From Deltaproteobacteria bacterium (GTDB taxonomy: Bacteria; Desulfobacterota; DSM-4660; Desulfatiglandales; HGW-15): a stretch of DNA of 14,369 nt. Numbering within the stretch: the stretch's first letter is position 1; the number at the start of each line of letters is the position of its first letter. Made by a program: the position numbers and the translations under genes. Below the pieces are notes generated by a model. It saw nothing but the letters and a program-made list of their open reading frames with translations, searched no databases and had not been told where the DNA came from. Below, one piece after another: positions 1 to 6,010 of the stretch. The stretch is from NCBI GenBank assembly GCA_020342025.1, contig CP070840.1, positions 3,604,861 through 3,619,229 of the forward strand, in the 5' to 3' direction.

Positions 1-213
1 ATCGAAAAAGGGAGGCGAAGGTTTCGAGTGGGAAATCTCTACATCAATCGGGGTTGCACCGGAGCCGTTGTGGGGAGACATCCCTTTGGTGGGTTCAAGT
101 TGTCCGGTGTGGGGTCAAAATCAGGCGGGCCGGATTATTTGCTCCAGTTCATGATCCCCCGGAACATTGCAGAGAATACAATTCGCAGGGGATTCGCACC
201 GGTAGAGGAATAG
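1..213 (+). CDS. Aldehyde dehydrogenase C-terminus (1-pyrroline-5-carboxylate dehydrogenase type), partial
   Basis: This is the 3' end of a gene that begins before the window; the frame is open from base 1 to a TAG stop at 211-213. The peptide contains [20 protein letters not shown] followed by GGF-(x)-LSG-(x)[12 protein letters not shown], the C-terminal signature of NAD-dependent aldehyde dehydrogenases and closest to the 1-pyrroline-5-carboxylate dehydrogenase (RocA/PutA C-terminal) branch, which oxidises glutamate semialdehyde to glutamate in proline breakdown. The catalytic Cys and Glu lie outside the window, so activity cannot be judged. The tail after the conserved block is short and ends in PVEE. 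It is separated from the next gene by 228 bases carrying a repeat, so it is probably not co-transcribed with the corrinoid cassette. Family membership is firm; the exact substrate is inferred from the sub-family motif. Confidence 0.85.
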   Translation: MEKGRRRFRVGNLYINRGCTGAVVGRHPFGGFKLSGVGSKSGGPDYLLQFMIPRNIAENTIRRGFAPVEE

Positions 214-279
214 CCATCGTACCAGGTCGTTAATTTCCTGGCGGTTCCTCATCCCCTTCCCCGGAGGCGGTGTAGTAAT

Positions 280-370
280 GTCATTGCGAGGGCGTGAAAC
301 GGCCGAAGCAATCTCATAAGGCATTGGAACCAAAGAGATTGCCTCGCTCCCTTTGGTCGCTCGCAATGAC
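280..370. repeat. Long imperfect inverted repeat (REP/MITE-like hairpin)
   Basis: Two 36-base arms at 280-315 and 335-370 are inverted copies of each other around a 19-base loop. The outer 11 bases (GTCATTGCGAG) and the inner ends (GCAATCTC) match exactly, with a more variable middle. The type GTCATTGCGAG...GCAATCTC...CTCGCAATGAC is a dispersed palindromic family that I recognise from many bacterial genomes. It fills most of the spacer between the aldehyde dehydrogenase and the methyltransferase genes. The rest of 214-441 shows no gene; a short CCAGG/CCTGG dyad at 222-241 has no T-run, so it is not called a terminator. Confidence 0.8.
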
Positions 371-414
371 GAAAAGGGATTGACATACGGGCTCTCGAAA
401 GGGAGGAGATTGAG

Positions 415-427
415 GGGGCATAGCCCC
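415..427 (+). other. Small GC hairpin just before the methyltransferase RBS
   Basis: GGGGC-ATA-GCCCC forms a perfect five-base-pair stem with a three-base loop, ending five bases before the GGGAGAG Shine-Dalgarno sequence of the gene starting at 442. There is no T-run, so it is not an intrinsic terminator. It could affect mRNA stability or translation start, but a chance hairpin is possible. Confidence 0.35.
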
Positions 428-441
428 ATTGGGAGAGAAAG

Positions 442-1581
442 ATGATTCAAGAGACCATGTCCAGGCAGGAACGATTTGAGGCAGTGGTGGCATTGCAGAA
501 ACCGGATCGAGTCCCTGTCATGCCTTTAATGACCGCCTTCGCCGTTCGTGCCCAGGGCTTGACTCAAGGGGAAGGATGGCGTGAACCGGAAAAGGGGTTC
601 AAGGCCATATTAGACACCTTCAAAGATCTGGGTGGGTTTGACAAACTCTACAAACCCAATCTCTTCTGGCCCATGATCGGGGGGAGGTTCTGCGCCACCC
701 CAGTCCGGGTGAAGATCCCTGGAAGACAACTTCCCGAAGATGCCTTGAATCAAATTGACGAGAGGGAGCTCATCAGTCGGGATGACTATGACAAGATCGC
801 CGCAGTAGGGTGGAACGCCTTCTGGGAGGAACACTATGAGATCATGAGCGGAGGCAGACCCATAGAGAGGCTCAAAACCACTCAGAACCGTCTTTTAGAC
901 GAATACATAAGGGAAGTGGAGATTTGCCAGAGCCAGAGCATATATCCTTTGTTTGGCGCTTATGTGGATTCGACGATCATGGCCTACTCTATGGCTCGAA
1001 CTCTTACCCAGTTCACGATGGATCTTTATGAAGTTCCGGATAAAGTAAAGGCCGCCATGGATGCCACATGTGACGATCTTATTCAGAATGCCTTGGATGT
1101 GATCGCCGTGACCAAGATTCCTCTAGTCTTTATAGTCTTGGAGCGGGGCTCTGGATTTTATTATCGCCTTGATATCTTCGAGCAATTCGAATGGCCCTAT
1201 CTTCAGCGTTACGTGGATGCGTTTATAGCAGAGGGACTTAACGTTTGGCTCCACCTTGATACGGATTGGACCCTGAATCTTCCTTACTTGAAACAACTAC
1301 CAAAAGGCAAATGCATAGCTGACCTGGACAGCACGACCGACATCTTCAAGGCAAAGGAGATCTTGGGCGGGCATATGTGCATCAGCGGAGACGTACCCGC
1401 ATCTTTCCTGAGTCTGGGAGCCCCTGAGGATGTCCGAGAATACTGCCAAAGACTCATAGATGAGGTGGGAAGGGGAGGGGGTTTCTTTCTCACCACGGGT
1501 TGTGAGTGCCCTGTGGACGCCAAGTTTGAAAACGTGAAAATGATGATTGAAACGGCAAAGTCTTATAGGGGAAGGGATTGA
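442..1581 (+). CDS. URO-D-fold corrinoid methyltransferase-like protein, copy 1
   Basis: A 379-residue member of the uroporphyrinogen decarboxylase superfamily, in the branch used as cobamide-dependent methyltransferases (MtaA/MtbA/CmuA-like) rather than in haem synthesis. The N-terminus (RQERFEAVVALQKPDRVPV) is the usual opening of such proteins. The expected metal site of methyltransferase members is His-x-Cys plus a distal Cys; here the matching places read H271-L-D273 and C354 in TTGCECP, followed by the common FENVKMM segment. A second H311-x-C313 lies in GGHMCISGD. The protein probably moves a methyl group between a substrate and the corrinoid protein encoded at 2815. The ATG at 442 is preceded by GGGAGAG six bases upstream; an in-frame ATG at 457 is less well placed. 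Only three bases separate its stop from the next, closely related gene. The substrate cannot be read from the sequence. Confidence 0.85.
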   Translation: MIQETMSRQERFEAVVALQKPDRVPVMPLMTAFAVRAQGLTQGEGWREPEKGFKAILDTFKDLGGFDKLYKPNLFWPMIGGRFCATPVRVKIPGRQLPEDALNQIDERELISRDDYDKIAAVGWNAFWEEHYEIMSGGRPIERLKTTQNRLLDEYIREVEICQSQSIYPLFGAYVDSTIMAYSMARTLTQFTMDLYEVPDKVKAAMDATCDDLIQNALDVIAVTKIPLVFIVLERGSGFYYRLDIFEQFEWPYLQRYVDAFIAEGLNVWLHLDTDWTLNLPYLKQLPKGKCIADLDSTTDIFKAKEILGGHMCISGDVPASFLSLGAPEDVREYCQRLIDEVGRGGGFFLTTGCECPVDAKFENVKMMIETAKSYRGRD

Positions 1582-1584
1582 ACG

Positions 1585-2721
1585 ATGATACCTGAGAGCA
1601 TGACAAGAAGAGAGCGGGTCGAAGCGGCAATCGCCCTTGAAAAGCCGGACCGAGTTCCCGTAATGCCACTGATGGTTAGTTTTCCGATTCGGCATCGGGG
1701 TATGACTCAGGCAGAGGCTTGGAGGGATTTGGACAAGGCCTTTCAAGCCACTCGCGATACATTTGACGACTTGGGAGGCTTTGATGTCCTTCCGAAGACC
1801 AATGTATATTGGCCCATGCTCGGAGGAAGGTTTGCCAATGCACCTGTGAGGAATCTCATCCCCGGCAGAGAGCTTTCCGAGGATGCGCTAGCCCAAATCG
1901 ATGAGAGAGAACTCTTTTCAAGGGAAGACTATGACCGGATAGCTTCTCTGGGTTGGAATGCCTTCTGGGAGGAGCATTATCAGGCGATGGCTAATAAGTC
2001 TCTCGAGCGCCTCACAGTCGCGCAAAATGTCCTGCTTGAGCGCTATTGTCGGGAAAAACAGATCTGCGAGGAGGCAGGGATTCCGGTCCTGTTGGGTGCG
2101 GCTGTTGATTCAGTCCTTATGGCCTTTTCCCTATCTCGGACCCTGACGGAATTTACAATGGACCTCTTCGAAGCTCCAGACAAAGTTCAGGCAGCCATGG
2201 ACGCCTCCTGCGACGACCTCATCCAGAATGCCCTTGACACCATTGCCATAACAAAGGGCCAGATCGCATTCATTGTCCTTGAGCGAGGGTCAGGTGCGAT
2301 CTATCGTCTCGAACTTTTCGAACGTTTTGAATGGCCCTACCTCAAACGTTATGTGGATGCATTTGTTTCAGAGGGTATTATACCCTGGCTTCATCTGGAT
2401 ACGGACTGGAGCCTCAACCTCCCTTATTTTAGGCAGCTTCCAAAGGGAAAGTGCGTGGCAGACCTGGATGGCAACACGGACATCTTTAAGGCAAAGGAGA
2501 TCTTGGGTGGGCATATGTGTATCAGCGGCGATGTGCGTGCAGACATCCTCACCTTAGGGAAGCCCGAGCAGATACGTGAGTACTGCCAGAAGCTCATAGA
2601 CGAGGTGGGAAGGGGAGGGGGCTTTTTTTTGACCACGGGCTGTGAGTGCCCGGTGGACGCCAAGTTTGAAAACGTAAAGATGATGATTGACGTTGCGAAG
2701 ACCTATAAAGGCAAGTCGTAG
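1585..2721 (+). CDS. URO-D-fold corrinoid methyltransferase-like protein, copy 2
   Basis: This 378-residue protein is a tandem paralogue of the upstream gene and aligns over its full length with one single-residue gap near residue 138. By eye about two thirds of residues are identical, rising near the C-terminus, where IFKAKEILGGHMCISGD and the TTGCECPVDAKFENVKMMI block are unchanged. The presumed metal ligands are kept: H270-L-D272 and C353. The variable segment lies around residues 134-170 (before LGAAVDSVLMAFS), suggesting a different substrate or partner, or two subunits of one complex. It starts three bases after the previous stop with a weak AAGGG Shine-Dalgarno, so it is co-transcribed and probably partly coupled. 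It is a methyltransferase-family protein rather than HemE: it has the corrinoid-gene context and lacks a typical HemE N-terminus. Substrate unknown. Confidence 0.85.
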   Translation: MIPESMTRRERVEAAIALEKPDRVPVMPLMVSFPIRHRGMTQAEAWRDLDKAFQATRDTFDDLGGFDVLPKTNVYWPMLGGRFANAPVRNLIPGRELSEDALAQIDERELFSREDYDRIASLGWNAFWEEHYQAMANKSLERLTVAQNVLLERYCREKQICEEAGIPVLLGAAVDSVLMAFSLSRTLTEFTMDLFEAPDKVQAAMDASCDDLIQNALDTIAITKGQIAFIVLERGSGAIYRLELFERFEWPYLKRYVDAFVSEGIIPWLHLDTDWSLNLPYFRQLPKGKCVADLDGNTDIFKAKEILGGHMCISGDVRADILTLGKPEQIREYCQKLIDEVGRGGGFFLTTGCECPVDAKFENVKMMIDVAKTYKGKS

Positions 2722-2731
2722 CCTCTTGATT

Positions 2732-2786
2732 CTGAATGCGGGATCCTGCATTTATTCAATCAGCCTATCTGGCATGAGGCATTCAG
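2732..2786 (+). other. Nested dyad symmetry between methyltransferase 2 and corrinoid gene
   Basis: The 93-base gap contains CTGAATGC (2732-2739) repeated exactly inverted as GCATTCAG (2779-2786). A near-perfect palindrome, AATGCGGGA/TCCTGCATT, is centred on GGATCC between them. There is no T-run. In the transcript these could form alternative stem-loops, perhaps setting relative expression of the enzyme and corrinoid genes. No gene is seen in the gap. Confidence 0.4.
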
Positions 2787-2814
2787 CATCGGGTAGCAGA
2801 AAGGTGGTTAGGGA

Positions 2815-3450
2815 ATGAAAGAAAAAATCAAAGCAGCATTTCTCAGTATGAAGAGATTTGAAGCTATCGAGGCGGTTAAGGAGGCGATCAAATCCGGACA
2901 AGATCCTTTTGCGATCCTAAGTGCATGCAGGGAGGCCATGGATGAGGTGGGAAAGCGGTTTGAGACTGGCGAATTCTTCCTCAGTGAACTCATATACTCA
3001 GCCGAAGTCTTCAAGCAGGTCAGCGATATCCTTGAACCACGACTTCTGGATGGCCTGGATGAGGCAGATTCCCAAGGTGTGGTGGTCTTTGGAACCCCTT
3101 TGGGGGATATCCACGATTTGGGAAAAAACCTGGTCATCACTGTCATGCGTTCTCAGGGCTTTACGATCCATGACCTTGGCGTTGATGTGCCCCCTCAAAA
3201 GTTCATTGATGAAATCCAGAGGACAGAGGCTCCCATCCTCGCCATGTCAGCGCTTATCACACCAGCATTTGTCTCCATGGCAGAGGTCATCTCTCTGTTG
3301 AAGGAGAAAGGACTTCGAGAACGCACTTTCGTGATTATCGGGGGGGGCGTGACAACGGAATTTGCCCGGAAAGAGGTGGGGGCTGACGCCCAAACACTGG
3401 ATCCCACCGAAGCCATTCGGCTATGCAGAGAGTACATGAAAAAGCTATAA
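2815..3450 (+). CDS. Corrinoid (methyl-accepting) protein, B12-binding
   Basis: A 211-residue protein with the two-part layout of MtaC/MtbC/MttC-type corrinoid proteins: a helical cap domain (about 1-85, with MDEVGKRFETGEFFLSELIY) and a Rossmann-like cobalamin-binding domain (about 86-211). The base-off/His-on signature is intact as G97-DIHDLGKN, with His100 expected to ligate cobalt from below. SALIT (145-149) and the GGGVT (176-180) and GAD (189-191) motifs, which contact the nucleotide tail, are also present. The cobalt carries the methyl group in transit between methyltransferases. It follows the two URO-D-like genes on the same strand and probably works with them. The start at 2815 has a purine-rich GGTGGTTAGGGA just upstream. 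Length and motifs are normal. Which methyl donor and acceptor it serves is not visible. Confidence 0.93.
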   Translation: MKEKIKAAFLSMKRFEAIEAVKEAIKSGQDPFAILSACREAMDEVGKRFETGEFFLSELIYSAEVFKQVSDILEPRLLDGLDEADSQGVVVFGTPLGDIHDLGKNLVITVMRSQGFTIHDLGVDVPPQKFIDEIQRTEAPILAMSALITPAFVSMAEVISLLKEKGLRERTFVIIGGGVTTEFARKEVGADAQTLDPTEAIRLCREYMKKL

Positions 3451-3521
3451 AGCAAGGCACCGTGGATATGTCTAGATCTTACTGATTTGCCGGATAGGGT
3501 TGGCTAAAGAGTTCAGGGAAT

Positions 3522-3595
3522 AATGGAGTGATGGAGCGATGGAACGAGGGAAAAAAGAGCTCAACCTCTTTTACACCAGTACTCTACTACTCCAA
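3522..3595. repeat. Imperfect inverted repeat with GGAGTGATGGAG core
   Basis: The left arm around 3522-3537 reads ATGGAGTGATGGAGC. The right arm at 3581-3595, read on the other strand, is TTGGAGTAGTAGAGT, matching at most positions. The exact 12-mer GGAGTGATGGAG (3525-3536) recurs at 8028-8039 and, inverted, at 8538-8549. It lies in the 179-base gap between the corrinoid and CobW genes, in which I see no gene. Confidence 0.6.
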
Positions 3596-3629
3596 TCTTT
3601 CTTGAGTTAGGAGAGGGAAGACGCGACGG

Positions 3630-4589
3630 ATGAACGTCTTGAAAGAGATGGACCTTTTCATCGTATCGGGATTTCTTGGGGCCGGAAAGACAACCCTTAT
3701 AAAGCACCTTTTAGCCTCGAGTATTCAGGGGGTTGGGAAAATCGCTCTCATCGTCAATGAGGTGGGAAGTATGGGGATTGATGGGACCCTGCTTTCTGGC
3801 CAGAACGTGGACATGATAGAGATAACCAGTGGGTGCATATGCTGTACCCTGAAAAGCGATTTCTCCAGAGCCATCCAGGAGATTCGCGACCGTGTCAGCC
3901 CAGATATCCTTGTGGTGGAGGCAACGGGTGTGGCCCAACCGGGAGATGTGCTCGACGTCCTCTATGAACCGCCTGCAAATACATTTACCCGCCTTCGCCA
4001 CCTGATTACGGTTGTGGATGCGGAATTTTTCAAGGCAAAAGACATATTTGGCCCGTTCTACGACAACCAGATCCGCTGTGCAGATACGATTCTCCTTAAT
4101 AAGATTGATCTGGTGCCATCCGAATCTCTCCCGGATATCCAGGCATCACTCCAAGAGATGAATCCAAAAGCCACAATTTTGTCTACCCAACATTGCGCCA
4201 TCGACCCTCACTACCTATTAACGCTTGATTCTAACCATATGAAGGAAACCGTTCATGAGCATCATGTCGGTATATATCATGATCAAGATCATCCTGACGA
4301 AGGCGGGTTTCAGGCCTTCTCATTTGAGGAGGCGCGCCCATTTGATAGGGAGAGACTGGATGAGTTTCTCCGGTCTCTTCCCCCTAACCTTTTTCGATTA
4401 AAAGGATGGGCCCGTTTCCCTGATTCCAATGCCGTCATTAATTTCACAGCAGGACGGTACAGTATCGCACCATGGGATGAACCGAAGAAAACGGCACTTG
4501 CTATGGTTGGCTACAATTGCGATGAAAATGACATCTTGAACGGCTTGAAAGGCTGTCTAATGGAAGAACCCAATGGTTCGAAAGATTGA
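3630..4589 (+). CDS. CobW/COG0523-family GTPase metallochaperone
   Basis: A 319-residue G3E-family GTPase. It has Walker A GFLGAGKTT (14-22), the metal-binding C69-I-C71-C72 of the family's CxCC motif, EATG (97-100) as the Walker B region and NKID (157-160) as the guanine-specificity motif. A His-rich linker (HEHHVGIYHDQDH, 209-221) comes before a CobW C-terminal domain (about 225-312). Relatives deliver zinc, cobalt or other metals to client proteins using GTP; CobW itself acts in cobalamin synthesis. Placed behind two metal-dependent methyltransferases and a corrinoid protein, it may supply zinc to the methyltransferases or help load the corrinoid; this is inference. An AGGAGAGG stands 13 bases before the ATG at 3630. 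An alternative ATG at 3648 would remove six residues without harming the G domain. Its metal cannot be determined from sequence. Confidence 0.92.
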   Translation: MNVLKEMDLFIVSGFLGAGKTTLIKHLLASSIQGVGKIALIVNEVGSMGIDGTLLSGQNVDMIEITSGCICCTLKSDFSRAIQEIRDRVSPDILVVEATGVAQPGDVLDVLYEPPANTFTRLRHLITVVDAEFFKAKDIFGPFYDNQIRCADTILLNKIDLVPSESLPDIQASLQEMNPKATILSTQHCAIDPHYLLTLDSNHMKETVHEHHVGIYHDQDHPDEGGFQAFSFEEARPFDRERLDEFLRSLPPNLFRLKGWARFPDSNAVINFTAGRYSIAPWDEPKKTALAMVGYNCDENDILNGLKGCLMEEPNGSKD

Positions 4590-4590
4590 A

Positions 4591-4728
4591 CGCAAAGGCG
4601 CAGAGAGCGCAGAGGCTAAATTATTTTTTGCTTAGCAGCGTTCTTTGCTTGCCGGGTCATAGCTTCAGCGCCCGTCCTACGCAGTAGCCTGCTACGGAAG
4701 ATGGAACGGCTGGCGTCTCTGCGGTGAA
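4591..4728. repeat. Dispersed repeat between convergent genes (CGCAAAGGCGCAGAG type)
   Basis: The left end reads CGCAAAGGCGCAGAGAGCGC and the right end GCGTCTCTGCGGTGAA, which on the other strand is TTCACCGCAGAGACGC. These are the two typical ends of a widespread non-coding repeat family of the form ACCGCAGAGACGC...CTCTGCGCCTTTGCG. Inside are smaller dyads, including GTAG-CCTG-CTAC and GCTAA...TTAGC around a T-rich stretch. It fills the space between the CobW gene (plus) and the flavoprotein gene (minus) and could slow or stop transcription from both sides. No coding frame is evident in it. Confidence 0.7.
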
Positions 4729-4760
4729 TTTTGAAATCGGAAAGGAAAGAAGGTTAAAAC

Positions 4761-6005
4761 CTATTTGGGTAAACAATAGGCCTTCCAGTTGGGAGCAGAC
4801 AAACGATAGTATTCTGGATTATATCGTTCCTGCCCCACTTCTCTATTCACTTCGCACCTGAGGCCCAACGCCCGTCTCGTCCTCTGCAAACACCCCAGGC
4901 ACCGGATACATTTTCTAATCTTTTTTTCTTCCCCCTTGGCCACCTTATTAACCCACTCAGGGTCAGCAATAAGGGGACGACAAAGGGATACCATGTCGGT
5001 TTTTCCCTCTTTTATAGCCTTTTCAGCGTTTTCAGGGCGATGTATGGCTGGAGTAATGACAGGAATTTCCAGGATGCTCTTCATGCCCTCTGCCTCAGGG
5101 AGCATGGTGCCATCCTCTTCTGGGACGTACCACTTCACGGCCTCCCAGCAACCCGCTGTGAGGTGGACATAATCAAGCCCTTCTTCCTCTCCCATCTTGG
5201 CGATGCGACTTGACTCCTCTATAGTGAGCCCGCCAGGCACGTGCTCATTGCCTGTTAATCGAACACCGATAACGAAATCAGGACCCACCTGGGCACGCGT
5301 TTTTATGAGGGCGTTTCGGAGAACCCTGCCTCTATTTTCAAGGCTGCCACCGTATGCATCGGTGCGAACATTCGTACGGGGAGAAAAAAAGTTGTCTCCC
5401 AGGTAACCATGGGCAAAATGCAGTTCCGAGCCATCAAATCCGCAGTCTTTTAGCAACCCTGATGTCTTTGCATAGGCGTCTTCGATCCATTCAATCTCTT
5501 CCAGGGATAACTCTTGAGGGACTGGAAGATTCTTGTATCTATCCCACAAGCAAGGGAGACCTTTTCGCTCCTCATATTCTCTGGATTTGGACGGGATATT
5601 TTCAGGAGGTATTTCCTTGATGGGTACAGGAGAAGGGGCCTTTGAAGTGGTGCCTGGCGCTGTCTGCCTTCCAACACCACCCACCAGCACTTGACCAACG
5701 GCTTTGGCGCCAAAGGCATGGATCGTTTCCACAACCTCATTCCATAAGGGAATATGGGCTTTCTCCGAAAGAAGGGGGAAAACCACGTGTGTTGGGCTAC
5801 CAGGAAAAAGATTTACGGCCGGTGGCGTGACTAAAAGCCCAACGCCTCCCTTGGCACGCGCAGCAAGAAAAGCAACAAACTGTTCATTGGGATATCCAGC
5901 CAGCGTATAGTTGGTGGTCACAGGGGCCATTGCCAACCTGTTCTTCAGTTCGACGCTGCCGATCTTCATGGGTTTGAACATATGGGTGTATTCACTGTTA
6001 GCCAT
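4761..6005 (-). CDS. Old-Yellow-Enzyme/2,4-dienoyl-CoA-reductase-type FMN and 4Fe-4S protein lacking the FAD half
   Basis: A protein of about 414 residues with an FMN-binding TIM barrel of the NADH:flavin oxidoreductase family. It opens with MFKPMKIGSVELKNRLAMAP, carries the active-site segment HFAHGYLGDNFFSP and the N-x-R-x-D-x-YGGSLENR motif (about 212-226), and ends the barrel with SLCRPLIADPEW. A 4Fe-4S motif follows (C366-x2-C369-x2-C372-x11-C384), as in 2,4-dienoyl-CoA reductase and trimethylamine dehydrogenase. Those relatives are about 650-730 residues and continue into FAD and NAD(P)H domains; this one ends about 30 residues after the last Cys. It is the last gene of the operon. The ATG at 6005 has AAGGAG eight bases upstream; a GTG at 6014 overlapping the previous stop is possible but has no spaced RBS. 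It probably reduces an activated C=C bond or demethylates an amine or ether, fed with electrons by a partner protein. Confidence 0.88.
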   Translation of the reverse strand: MANSEYTHMFKPMKIGSVELKNRLAMAPVTTNYTLAGYPNEQFVAFLAARAKGGVGLLVTPPAVNLFPGSPTHVVFPLLSEKAHIPLWNEVVETIHAFGAKAVGQVLVGGVGRQTAPGTTSKAPSPVPIKEIPPENIPSKSREYEERKGLPCLWDRYKNLPVPQELSLEEIEWIEDAYAKTSGLLKDCGFDGSELHFAHGYLGDNFFSPRTNVRTDAYGGSLENRGRVLRNALIKTRAQVGPDFVIGVRLTGNEHVPGGLTIEESSRIAKMGEEEGLDYVHLTAGCWEAVKWYVPEEDGTMLPEAEGMKSILEIPVITPAIHRPENAEKAIKEGKTDMVSLCRPLIADPEWVNKVAKGEEKKIRKCIRCLGCLQRTRRALGLRCEVNREVGQERYNPEYYRLSAPNWKAYCLPK

Positions 6006-6010
6006 CTGCC

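Noticed and set aside
380..408. A TTGACA at 380-385 as a -35 box for the corrinoid cassette
   Set aside because: No acceptable -10 box occurs 16-18 bases downstream; the region there is GGAGGAG-like.
1297..1746. A 149-codon open frame on the minus strand inside the two methyltransferase genes
   Set aside because: It overlaps well-supported coding sequence on the other strand, and a similar antisense frame recurs in the duplicated gene as an effect of codon composition.
442..2721. Annotation of the URO-D-fold proteins as HemE
   Set aside because: There are two tandem copies next to a corrinoid protein with a distal Cys and ENVKMM motif; no other haem synthesis gene is nearby.
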